NCBI RefSeq assembly: GCF_014697195.1 | Contig: NZ_JACJRJ010000007.1 | Span: 1 to 64,000, forward strand | DNA from: Cylindrospermum sp. FACHB-282 | Lineage (GTDB): Bacteria; Cyanobacteriota; Cyanobacteriia; Cyanobacteriales; Nostocaceae | DNA length: 64,000 bases | Direction of reading: 5' to 3' | In this document: positions 56,535 to 64,000 of the stretch, piece after piece | How the letters are laid out: every line of letters starts with the position of its first letter | Numbering within the stretch: the first letter of the stretch is position 1 | Notes under the pieces: model-generated | Seen by the model: only the letters and a program-made list of their open reading frames with translations | The model's database searches: none | What the model was told of the DNA's origin: nothing | Position numbers and translations under genes: made by a program

Positions 56535-57125
56535 CTACCAAACAGAAGTACCACTAGGGGCTGGTGCTGTTGTTGGCGTATCTGTTGCAGCTGGAGGATT
56601 TGCCGGTGCAGTTTCCCCATTCACCACAGTGGCTTCTTGTAGGAATTCTTGCATATCAACTACAGACGTATTGGTGCTTTCATAAAGAGTGCCAGATGCA
56701 CTAGTGCGAACATTAAACAGTTGTTGAATAGTTCTGGCGGCATTTTGTCCAGGTTTAAGAGTGAATAACAATTTTTCTGAAGTGCAAGGAATACCACCAT
56801 TACCAGCACAAATTGCCGGTTGATTGTTCAAATACCCAGCAGTAATGAAATTGAGATTACCTTGGGTATAATGCTTCTGAAACCTTGCTGATACTTCCTC
56901 ACAACGTGTTTGCGGGTTATATCCTCCACGACTAAAATGCTTAGAAACCCACTTGACTACAACCACCGTACCTCTTGGGGTGTTAGCTAAAGTGGATGGT
57001 ACACCTTGGCTCGTACCACAGAAAAAGGTTGTACCCTGAGCTTGGCTTGGTTGATGAATGGCAGTTACAGAACTGAGTGCGATCGCACCCGCAGCTAAAA
57101 CATTTGTCAATGATGCTAATTTCAT
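56535..57125 (-). CDS. COP23 domain exported protein
   Basis: A 196-residue protein of the COP23 family, named after a circadian oscillating membrane-associated protein of Cyanothece. It has a signal peptide (1-30, ending PSQAQ), then FFCGTSQGVPSTLANTP, VKWVSKHFSRGGYNPQTRC, AICAGNGGIPCTSEKLLFTL and NAARTIQQLFNVR, all typical of the family. Four Cys residues may form two disulfides. The tail is Thr/Pro/Ala-rich. It is the first gene of the five-gene minus-strand cluster. The role of COP23 is unknown. Confidence 0.87.
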   Translation of the reverse strand: MKLASLTNVLAAGAIALSSVTAIHQPSQAQGTTFFCGTSQGVPSTLANTPRGTVVVVKWVSKHFSRGGYNPQTRCEEVSARFQKHYTQGNLNFITAGYLNNQPAICAGNGGIPCTSEKLLFTLKPGQNAARTIQQLFNVRTSASGTLYESTNTSVVDMQEFLQEATVVNGETAPANPPAATDTPTTAPAPSGTSVW

Positions 57126-57316
57126 GAGTAGGTCTCAATTCTTAACTAAAAGGGTTTTATTTGGCTTTTATTTAAAATAATACCCCAGTGAAAGCTTGAT
57201 CTCACATTGACAAGATCAGCATAAATATTTTTTTAGAAAGAATCATAATTCGGGGAACAGAGGAAAACTTTTTTGAATACCATATTGTTGACCTTTTCCT
57301 GTTCCCCAAAAAGTTC

Positions 57317-58972
57317 TTAAATTTTCAAAGCTGTTTCTGCTTGGAAGTGCAACAACAAACCATATTCCAAGCCCTCTACCACCGCTTGATAGGAAGCCTC
57401 TAAAATATTTGTGGAAACCCCGACAGTTGTCCAGCGTTTTAGTCCACTACGTGACTCTACCAGCACACGAGTTTTTGCCGCTGTACCCGTATGTCCGTTG
57501 AGAATTCGGACTTTATAATCTGTTAACTCAAAAGCAGCAATTTGGGGGTAAAAATTCACCAAAGCCTTACGTAAAGCAGCATCTAAAGCTGCCACCGGGC
57601 CGTTACCTTCCGCTGCTTCCAGAATATTTTTACCGTTGACAGTGATTTTGATTGTCGCTAAGGCATTGGTAGTTGCTTTACCCTCAATCAAGTCACAGTG
57701 TACTTGAAAGCCTTTGACTTCAAAGAACAGTTGGCGATCGCCTAAAGCCTCATGCATCAACAGCACAAAACTTGCCTCAGCTGCTTCAAATTGATAGCCT
57801 TCACTCTCTAAATCTTTCATCCGTTGCAGAATTTCTCGCGCTTCTGGTTTCTCCTTATCCAGTTCAATACCAAAAGCCCGCGCTTTTGCCAAAACATTAC
57901 TGAGTCCAGACTGTTCAGAAATCACAATCCGGCGACGGTTCCCCACTTGTTCCGGCTGAATGTGTTCATAAGTCAGAGGGTTGCGTTCCACCGCTGATAC
58001 ATGAATCCCACCTTTATGAGCAAAAGCCGAACGTCCCACAAAAGGCGCGTGTTCATCAGGGGCAAGATTTACCACCTCACTCACAAAGCGACTAGCTTCT
58101 GTAAGTTGCAAAAGCTGGTGTTCACCGATACAGCCATAACCCAACTTCAGTTGTAAATTGGGAATTAATGAACAAAGGTTAGCATTACCGCAACGTTCCC
58201 CGTAACCGTTAATTGTGCCCTGTACCATTGTCGCCCCGGCCATGACTGCGGCCAAGGCATTAGCCACCGCCAGATCCGAATCATTATGAGTATGAATGCC
58301 AATTTGGGGAATAGTCCTTTGTCCTTGGTCATTAGTCATTGGTATTTGACAAATGACTTTTGACAAATGACTTTTGACTGATTCCACAACTTGAGTAATT
58401 TCGTGAGGTAAAGCGCCACCATTGGTATCACAGAGAACTAGCCATTCAGCACCTGCTGCCACTGCTGCCTCTAATGTCTGTAGAGCATAATCGGGATTAT
58501 GCTTATAGCCATCAAACCAGTGTTCAGCATCGTAGATAATGCGACGCCCTTGGGTACGGAGATATTCCACCGTATCGCCGATCATCGCTAAATTTTCTTC
58601 TAAACTCGTCTTGAGTCCTGTTGTGACGTGTAAATCCCAAGACTTGCCAAAAATTGTTACCCAACGAGTACCTGCCGCGAGAATAGGTTGCAGCATTGGT
58701 TCGGAAGCGGCAGTGGTGTTGGGGCGTCGAGTTGAACAAAAAGCAACAATTTCTGCTTGTTTGAGCGGATCTTCTTGGAGTTGCCAGAAAAATTGTACAT
58801 CCTTGGGATTAGCACCAGGCCAACCGCCTTCAATGAAGGGAATTCCCAGTTGATCGAGTCTCCGGGCAATGCGTAACTTATCTTCTATGGACACTGATAG
58901 CCCTTCTCGCTGAGTGCCATCCCGTAGAGTGGTGTCATAGAGCCAAAGTTGAGGTGAGGGATTGATGGTCAT
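57317..58972 (-). CDS. cimA: Citramalate synthase (CimA, isopropylmalate synthase family)
   Basis: Condenses pyruvate and acetyl-CoA to citramalate, an alternative start of isoleucine synthesis. The N-terminal aldolase barrel has LYDTTLRDGTQREG and FIEGGWPGANPKD, the latter being typical of CimA. IGIHTHNDSDLAVANALAAV and GTINGYGERCGNANL supply metal and substrate residues. The C-terminal regulatory domain (LeuA dimer type) carries an isoleucine-binding fold. From ATG 58972 it has 551 residues. A segment (about codons 200-216, VICQIPMTNDQGQRTIPQ) is coded by heptamer-repeat-like DNA inserted in frame just before the HTHND motif. Confidence 0.88.
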   Translation of the reverse strand: MTINPSPQLWLYDTTLRDGTQREGLSVSIEDKLRIARRLDQLGIPFIEGGWPGANPKDVQFFWQLQEDPLKQAEIVAFCSTRRPNTTAASEPMLQPILAAGTRWVTIFGKSWDLHVTTGLKTSLEENLAMIGDTVEYLRTQGRRIIYDAEHWFDGYKHNPDYALQTLEAAVAAGAEWLVLCDTNGGALPHEITQVVESVKSHLSKVICQIPMTNDQGQRTIPQIGIHTHNDSDLAVANALAAVMAGATMVQGTINGYGERCGNANLCSLIPNLQLKLGYGCIGEHQLLQLTEASRFVSEVVNLAPDEHAPFVGRSAFAHKGGIHVSAVERNPLTYEHIQPEQVGNRRRIVISEQSGLSNVLAKARAFGIELDKEKPEAREILQRMKDLESEGYQFEAAEASFVLLMHEALGDRQLFFEVKGFQVHCDLIEGKATTNALATIKITVNGKNILEAAEGNGPVAALDAALRKALVNFYPQIAAFELTDYKVRILNGHTGTAAKTRVLVESRSGLKRWTTVGVSTNILEASYQAVVEGLEYGLLLHFQAETALKI

Positions 58973-59048
58973 AAGACTGAGACCTTCGAGACAACTTTCT
59001 CTTGCGATGTGCCAATATACAACAAAAAGCCAGTTTGGTAATCTAAAT

Positions 59049-59390
59049 ATGCCCAAGGTACTAGCTCAAGGTAAAACAATTGAGTGCCAGAGCCACGCCA
59101 ATTTACGAAAGATATTGCTGCACAACGGTATTGACCTTTATAACGGCAATGCGAAGGTAATCAACTGTCGAGGTATTGGCAGCTGTGGTACCTGTGCGGT
59201 TAAGGTAGAAGGCGAAGTATCCGCAGCGAATTGGCGTGACAAAGCGCGGCGCTCTCTTCCTCCCCATTCTCCTACATCAGACCTGCGTTTAGCTTGTCAA
59301 ACTGAGGTTTTAGGTGATGATGTAAAAGTGACGAAGTTTACTGGATTTTGGGGTCAAGGTTCTCAAATAGTGTGGACACCAGAAGGTTAA
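59049..59390 (+). CDS. 2Fe-2S ferredoxin-like protein
   Basis: A 113-residue plant-type ferredoxin from ATG 59049. The cluster ligands are Cys40, Cys46, Cys49 (CRGIGSCGTC) and Cys83 (LACQTEV), a C-x5-C-x2-C-x33-C spacing slightly wider than classical PetF. It is diverged from photosynthetic ferredoxin and has basic regions (WRDKARRSLPPHSPTSD). Partner enzymes are unknown. A membrane-anchored repeat protein starts 16 bases downstream, so the two may be co-transcribed. In-frame codons back to 58962 do not look like the family. Confidence 0.85.
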   Translation: MPKVLAQGKTIECQSHANLRKILLHNGIDLYNGNAKVINCRGIGSCGTCAVKVEGEVSAANWRDKARRSLPPHSPTSDLRLACQTEVLGDDVKVTKFTGFWGQGSQIVWTPEG

Positions 59391-59406
59391 AAAGGAGAGA
59401 AACAAG

Positions 59407-59853
59407 ATGGGTAGATGGACACCGTTAATTCTGATGGCTGGGGGTTTAGCGATTTTGCTAGGTACACTGCTAGGCATCAATTTTCCCATGGGCGGACAAC
59501 AAAGCGCTAAAGTTCCCCCAGTCCGCCAAGCAGAGGGCGTTCTCCCAGCGAATATCAATGTTAATAGTACAGCGAGTAGGAATGATTCGGCAATTGAAAA
59601 CCGGAGTAGCACTACCAGCGGGAATAATGATTCGGCAGTTGAAAACCGGAGTAGCACTACCAGCGGCAATGGTGATTCGGCAGTTGAGAATCGGCGTAGG
59701 GTTGCCCAGAATAATGCTTCTACGGAGACTGCACAAAATACTGATGATACATCAGACACGACTCCAGAAAATTCGGCAACAGAAGCTCAATCAACAACCA
59801 CTCCATCTGAGAATATCAATCAAGACAAAGAACCAATTCGCGCTTTGTGGTAA
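59407..59853 (+). CDS. Membrane-anchored protein with tandem NDSAVENRSSTTSG repeats
   Basis: A 148-residue protein with an N-terminal hydrophobic helix (PLILMAGGLAILLGTLLG) and a low-complexity outer or inner part. Residues about 62-105 contain a 15-residue unit (NDSAIENRSSTTSGN, NDSAVENRSSTTSGN, GDSAVENRR) encoded by 45 bp repeats. The rest is Thr/Ser/Glu-rich. No family recognised. It follows the ferredoxin gene by 16 bases and may share its promoter. Confidence 0.6.
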   Translation: MGRWTPLILMAGGLAILLGTLLGINFPMGGQQSAKVPPVRQAEGVLPANINVNSTASRNDSAIENRSSTTSGNNDSAVENRSSTTSGNGDSAVENRRRVAQNNASTETAQNTDDTSDTTPENSATEAQSTTTPSENINQDKEPIRALW

Positions 59854-59869
59854 CTGCTGCTAGTCGTTA

Positions 59870-59960
59870 GTTACGAGTTATGAGTTATTGTTACGAGTTA
59901 TTAGTTATGAGTTATTAGTTATGTACTAATAATAAATGACTAATGACTAATGACTAATGA
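59870..59960 (+). repeat. Heptamer repeat tract before thiO-thiG
   Basis: GTTATGAGTTATTAG-type and AATGACT-type units. The last unit supplies the start codon of the next gene. Confidence 0.7.
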
Positions 59961-61939
59961 CTAGTGATGTTTTAATTATTGGTGGCGGCGTTATTGGCTT
60001 GGCGATCGCCATCGAACTAAAATTGCGTGGGGCAAATGTCACCGTACTTTGCCGCGATTTCAGCGCGGCATCTGCCCATGCGGCGGCTGGGATGTTGGCA
60101 CCAGATGCGGAAAACATCCAAAATGGGGCAATGCTTTCTTTATGTTGGCGATCGCGTTCTTTATATCCACACTGGACGCGCAAGCTAGAAGAACTCACCG
60201 GTCTCAGTACCGGGTATTGGCCCTGTGGGATTTTAGCACCGGTTTATCAACAGCAAGAGGAAAAAAATTCTTCTTTACCCCCATATTCCCGTGAATCCCC
60301 CGCCTATTGGTTAGATCAAGCAGCAATTCATCAATATCAGTCAGGATTGGGTGCAGAAGTCCTTGGGGGCTGGTGGTATCCTGAAGATGCCCAAGTTGAC
60401 AATAAAGCTCTAGCTCAAGTTCTGTGGGCAACCGCCGAGTCCCTTGGTGTGGAACTCAAAGACGGCGTTACAGTAGAAGCTATTAGGCAACAACAAGGCC
60501 AGGTTGTAGGTGTACAAACCAATATTGGGGTGATCTGCGCCGCAGAATATGTTTTAGCTACAGGTGCTTGGTCAAATCAATTATTACCACTACCCGTGCA
60601 TCCCCGCAAAGGGCAAATGCTGAGTGTACAAATACCGGAATTTTTGCCGGAATTACCCTTGACGCAAGTCTTGTATGGGCAAGATATTTACATTGTCCCC
60701 AGGCGAAATCGTTCCATAATTATTGGAGCAACTAGTGAAGATGTCGGCTTTACTCCCCACAATACCCCAGCCGGTATTCAAAGCTTATTACAAGCAGCCA
60801 TTCGCCTATATCCCCAATTAGCCCATTACCCCATACTCGAATTCTGGTGGGGTTTTCGCCCAGCTACCCCCGATGAATTACCAATTTTGGGCACTAGCCA
60901 CTGTAAAAATTTAACCTTTGCCGTTGGACATCATCGCAATGGGATTTTGCTTACACCCATAACAGCGGCATTGATTGCCGATTTGATTTGGTCACAAAAG
61001 TCAGATTCCCTACTTGCTAATTTTCACTATTCGCGCTTTCATAGCCAGCCATCTACCTCCCCAACCATGCTTACTCACCCGGCCAATTTCTCCAACGGAA
61101 ACGGTAAAACCCTATCTTTACAGCCTCCAGTACCTAGCATTCAAGACTCAGGACTGATTATCGCTGGGAAAACCTTTCAATCACGCTTGATGACAGGAAC
61201 GGGTAAGTATCGCAGTATTGAAGAAATGCAGCAAAGCGTTGCCGCTAGTGGTTGCCAAATTGTGACTGTAGCAGTGAGGCGGGTACAAACCAAAGCCGCT
61301 GGACATGAAGGTTTAGCGGAAGCCCTGGATTGGCAGAAAATCTGGATGTTACCCAATACCGCAGGTTGTCAAACTGCTGAAGAAGCGATTCGTGTTGCCC
61401 GTTTGGGGCGGGAAATGGCGAAACTATTGGGACAGGAAGATAATAATTTTGTTAAGTTAGAAGTAATACCAGACCTTAAGTATTTACTCCCAGACCCGAT
61501 AGGCACACTGGAAGCAGCAGAACAATTAGTTAAAGAAGGCTTTGCTGTGTTGCCTTATATCAACGCTGATCCGATGTTAGCCAAGCGTTTAGAAGATGTT
61601 GGTTGTGCCACAGTCATGCCTTTAGCATCACCCATTGGTTCGGGACAGGGGCTGAAAACAACTGCCAATATTCAGATTATTATTGAAAATGCCAAGATCC
61701 CAGTGGTGGTAGATGCGGGTATTGGTTCGCCTTCGGAAGCTGCCCAGGCGATGGAGTTGGGGGCAGATGCTTTGTTGATTAATAGTGCGATCGCTCTTTC
61801 ACAAAACCCAGCAGTTATGGCTCAGGCGATGAATCTCGCCGCCGTCGCCGGTCGTCTAGCATATCTGGCGGGAAGGATGCCGGTTAAAGACTACGCTAGT
61901 GCTAGTTCGCCGCTAACGGGCAAGATTACTGGTGAGTAA
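59957..61939 (+). CDS. thiO/thiG: Bifunctional glycine oxidase ThiO / thiazole synthase ThiG
   Basis: A fusion of two thiamin pathway enzymes, 660 residues. The N-terminal ThiO part (1-360) is an FAD enzyme that oxidises glycine to the imine: [19 protein letters not shown] is the dinucleotide motif and [14 protein letters not shown] the family C-terminal signature. ThiG follows from about residue 390: [33 protein letters not shown] (with the Schiff base Lys) and [20 protein letters not shown]. Such a fusion is known from Nostoc-type cyanobacteria. ThiG also needs ThiS, which is not visible nearby. The start ATG sits inside a TAATGAC repeat tract. Confidence 0.95.
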   Translation: MTSDVLIIGGGVIGLAIAIELKLRGANVTVLCRDFSAASAHAAAGMLAPDAENIQNGAMLSLCWRSRSLYPHWTRKLEELTGLSTGYWPCGILAPVYQQQEEKNSSLPPYSRESPAYWLDQAAIHQYQSGLGAEVLGGWWYPEDAQVDNKALAQVLWATAESLGVELKDGVTVEAIRQQQGQVVGVQTNIGVICAAEYVLATGAWSNQLLPLPVHPRKGQMLSVQIPEFLPELPLTQVLYGQDIYIVPRRNRSIIIGATSEDVGFTPHNTPAGIQSLLQAAIRLYPQLAHYPILEFWWGFRPATPDELPILGTSHCKNLTFAVGHHRNGILLTPITAALIADLIWSQKSDSLLANFHYSRFHSQPSTSPTMLTHPANFSNGNGKTLSLQPPVPSIQDSGLIIAGKTFQSRLMTGTGKYRSIEEMQQSVAASGCQIVTVAVRRVQTKAAGHEGLAEALDWQKIWMLPNTAGCQTAEEAIRVARLGREMAKLLGQEDNNFVKLEVIPDLKYLLPDPIGTLEAAEQLVKEGFAVLPYINADPMLAKRLEDVGCATVMPLASPIGSGQGLKTTANIQIIIENAKIPVVVDAGIGSPSEAAQAMELGADALLINSAIALSQNPAVMAQAMNLAAVAGRLAYLAGRMPVKDYASASSPLTGKITGE

Positions 61940-62123
61940 CCGGGATTTATTCTCCTAGGTGTTTGCGATCGCTAATATCACCTTTATAATACCAATTTGA
62001 AAAAAAAATGTGACAGATAGAAGCCCGGAAAACCTATCAAAATTTTTCTTTGCCCCCCATTGCGCGAACTGGCGTGGGTGGGGGGTATATGTATGAACCT
62101 GATAGCGTTTCCCGAATCAGTGG

Positions 62124-62321
62124 TTAGCGTCCTCTTCTGGGTTTCCCAGGCCGAGGAGCCGGAGCACCAAAAGTTTGAACGCCAAAAGGACTTTCAGGGA
62201 CGTACCAGCCGCATCTCGCATTTAGGAAGTATCTACTAGGGCATTGTCCGGCAGATAGAATCTGTTGTTGCTCTGTGGTTAGTTCAACAAGTAACTCAGA
62301 TTGAAAAGGTTGCACTGACAT
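62124..62321 (-). CDS. Small peptide with bacteriocin/RiPP-type leader
   Basis: A 65-residue peptide with a ribosome site (GAGGTAA) before the ATG. The N-terminal SELLVELTTEQQQILSAGQ resembles the leaders of cyanobacterial RiPP or CTB-type bacteriocin precursors, which have an E-L-S/T-x-E-Q-Q stretch and a GG/AG cut site; cutting after Ala24-Gly25 would release a 40-residue core. That core has two Cys (27, 37), aromatic residues, and a Pro/Arg/Gly-rich end (APAPRPGKPRRGR), giving strong positive charge. No modification enzyme or transporter is nearby, so it may be an orphan precursor. Family assignment is from motif recall. Confidence 0.6.
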   Translation of the reverse strand: MSVQPFQSELLVELTTEQQQILSAGQCPSRYFLNARCGWYVPESPFGVQTFGAPAPRPGKPRRGR

Positions 62322-62497
62322 AATTGTTACCTCATTTTCGTTACCAAGTAATTGCTTACCTAGTGACTTGAGAATAAATAATATTGATCAAAAACTCATT
62401 AGTCAAAGGTTAGAACCCATATTACGCCTTTCGACTCTCAAAAAAGATAATTTTTATAGAGATAGGTTGTTTGGTATACAAACATAGGGTAATTGGG

Positions 62498-62590
62498 TTG
62501 ATTAATAGTGCGATGGCGCTCTGGGCCATCGCACTTTCACAAAACCCACCAGTTATGGCTCAGGCGATGAATCTCGCCGCCCTAGCCGGT
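62498..62590 (+). pseudogene. Partial duplicate of the thiG 3' region
   Basis: The DNA repeats about 26 codons of thiG (corresponding to about 61776-61851: [16 protein letters not shown], then [11 protein letters not shown]). A 15-base insertion in the duplicate creates a palindrome (GTGCGATGGC / GCCATCGCAC) in the SAIAL region. Two changes alter residues (Ala to Pro, Val to Leu), and it stops where the parent continues with RLAYLAG. It is not expressed as a gene by itself. Confidence 0.8.
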
Positions 62591-63049
62591 TAAGGTAAAT
62601 GCGAAAAATTCCCCCTGGACAAGGAGGAGTTAGTCCTAAGCTGACAATTTTCTAGACAAAGCTATAGATATGTTGACTTTTGTCAATATAATATTTTAGT
62701 TGAAAAAATCAAATACTCGATATATAATTCCCATGTCCCAAATATTGAATAAGACTGTTGCTGACGCGAAAACCAAGCAATGATAGTGATAGTCTTTTTG
62801 AGAATCTAAAAAAAAGAAAGATGGCGTTGGGCTACAGCGTGTAAGTCTACTGAGGGATAACCGCTCCCATGCTCCCGTTGAAGTAGAAAGTAAAGTCTAG
62901 CTTTGTCTAGGTTTTATATAGCAGGAAAATCACGGTTGAGAAAGTACAGCGTTTTTCAGGTAAATGAAGTACACGGGTAGGGGCACAAAATTGTTGTGCC
63001 CCTACAATAATCTGTACCTCACCAAGTTCCAATCTGCTGTAATTCTGGC
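62591..63049. other. Intergenic region without a gene
   Basis: No reading frame is supportable. The one clear element is a hairpin (62977-63005) with arms GTAGGGGCACAA and TTGTGCCCCTAC, 45 bases from the caspase-like gene's stop. It may terminate that gene's transcript, though it lacks a T-run. Confidence 0.45.
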
Positions 63050-64000
63050 TTACAAGATTTGAAAACTAAAGTTAAGACTTGCCCAATTATTCACATCCAA
63101 AATATAGGAGTCAGGGGGGCTGCTGTTAGTCTCGCCAGGGATTGCACTAGCGTTATGCAAGTCTTGGAGCAGGGCTTGAGCAACTTCTAAGGGGTTCAGC
63201 AATGGGCCAATGGGCTTTCGGACTCCCGTGGGATAGTTAGCACCCAAGACGGCAAGGGTTTCACTGAAGGGGGCGGTGCTGAAAATCAATAGCTGTTCGC
63301 ATTCATAAGCTAGTCCTGGAATTGCCCATTCAGACACAATTGCAATTTCTGGTAAGGTGAGGGTTTCCCCTGGAGCCATGACTATATCGTGGAGCAGGGC
63401 TTTGGTTTCGGCAATGTTGGGTTGTTGGTAAACTTGCCAAGGGTAAAAGGCGATCGCCATACTACTACTATTTAATCCCAGCAGCATGAAATATAAAGGG
63501 CGATCGCTCAAATTTTGCACCCGGTACTGCATCCGACTACCAACAGGCACTGTGGGTATAGCTACCAGTGGTATGCTATTCGCAGTTTTAGCGCTGCGAG
63601 TTCGCACTGTTTCCCGTTGCATCACCACGCGAGGCGATATCCCGTCCATAATCTCTAGGGTTCCCTTAACTGGCAAACGGGAAGAACCTTCATTATCTGT
63701 GAGTTGCCATAACTTTGCTGCTAGGAGGTTTGGTAATTTCGGCGCTAAACGCTGCACTGCGACTTTCACTGCTTCCCCAATTTCCCCAGATGTATTGGGA
63801 ATTAGCTCACCACCTAGAGAAAATAGTGCATAGCGAGTGTGAGCTTTGATGAGTTTACCAAACACATAATCGGCTGGTTTTTCTCCTGCGACTACAGTTG
63901 ATACACCGGCAAATGTGGCAAAGGCGCTGGTGGCATCTACCCGCTCAATTCTTTCTAATCTGGTATCTAGGGCAATTGTTAAGCCAATATTTCGGGGTAA
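63050..64000 (-). CDS. C-terminal part of a probable caspase-family (orthocaspase) protein, cut by the window edge
   Basis: The minus-strand frame stays open to base 64000, so the gene continues outside the window. The visible 316 residues begin LPRNIGLTIALDTRLERIER and continue with VDATSAFATFAGVSTVVAGE and QPADY-like EKPADYVFGKL. I associate this region with the C-terminal (DUF4384-like) half of cyanobacterial caspase-family proteins. RPLYFMLLGLNSSSMAIAFYP is a further family-like strand. The p20-like catalytic domain with the His-Cys dyad would lie beyond the edge, so catalytic competence cannot be judged here. Confidence 0.65.
   Translation of the reverse strand, partial: LPRNIGLTIALDTRLERIERVDATSAFATFAGVSTVVAGEKPADYVFGKLIKAHTRYALFSLGGELIPNTSGEIGEAVKVAVQRLAPKLPNLLAAKLWQLTDNEGSSRLPVKGTLEIMDGISPRVVMQRETVRTRSAKTANSIPLVAIPTVPVGSRMQYRVQNLSDRPLYFMLLGLNSSSMAIAFYPWQVYQQPNIAETKALLHDIVMAPGETLTLPEIAIVSEWAIPGLAYECEQLLIFSTAPFSETLAVLGANYPTGVRKPIGPLLNPLEVAQALLQDLHNASAIPGETNSSPPDSYILDVNNWASLNFSFQIL

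Noticed and set aside
59300-59957. TPP riboswitch sought upstream of thiO-thiG
   Set aside because: The leader is a heptamer-repeat tract; no thi-box pattern (CTGAGA and partner helices) was recognised.

Overview
The window looks like chromosome from a filamentous, probably heterocyst-forming cyanobacterium of the Nostoc/Anabaena/Calothrix type. The reasons are: many HIP1 octamers (GCGATCGC); heptamer short repeats of the TAATGAC/AATCCAA kind; oxygenic photosynthesis genes (ycf4, psaC); a complete minCDE set; a fused thiO-thiG gene; a perfect TGTA-N8-TACA (NtcA) box before a glutamate dehydrogenase; two PEP-CTERM proteins; and several families largely confined to cyanobacteria (DUF928, COP23, DUF29, DUF6464, CHASE2 cyclases). 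No rRNA, tRNA, CRISPR array or intact transposase was found.

Layout. 0.6-11 kb is mostly housekeeping and signalling: ycf4, a cyclophilin lipoprotein, a ketoacyl synthase, DUF928 plus a CHASE2/class III nucleotide cyclase, a BT1-type transporter, an apocarotenoid oxygenase and an NtcA-boxed glutamate dehydrogenase. 11-16 kb holds two exported proteins (a beta-propeller PEP-CTERM protein and an extreme poly-Asp/Arg protein), the tail of an IS605-type element, gene debris and a methyltransferase. 16-20.7 kb carries a sugar-acid kinase and minCDE. 20.8-24 kb is an accessory patch of Uma2 nucleases, DUF29 proteins and a small Xre regulator with two palindromic operator-like sites. 24-33.7 kb holds fmt, a P-loop ATPase with TPR repeats, psaC and glmS.

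Immediately downstream of glmS (33.7-36.7 kb) is an accessory zone. It has a second copy of the last codons of glmS (the region known as the Tn7 attachment site), interspersed hairpin repeats, the fused remains of a TcmP/partner gene pair, and an HNH nuclease overlapping a small partner gene. 36.8-51 kb has an SDR, a GH57 glycosidase, a PEP-CTERM protein, a degenerate CBS-histidine kinase, a permease/DUF1980 pair, a PD40 protein, a coiled-coil protein and a CruA/CruP-like flavoprotein.

51.6-57.1 kb is a run of five exported proteins on the minus strand: COP23, two trypsin-like proteases, and two proteins sharing a duplicated N-terminus, one with a von Willebrand D domain. This is the best candidate for an undescribed extracellular system. 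The window ends with cimA, a ferredoxin, thiO-thiG, a possible bacteriocin-type (RiPP) precursor peptide, a broken duplicate of the thiG 3' region, and the C-terminal part of a probable caspase-family protein running off the edge.

Two themes recur. Heptamer repeats touch or supply start and stop codons of several genes and even sit inside cimA. 3'-end fragments of glmS and thiG also occur as downstream duplicates, marking past insertions or recombination.
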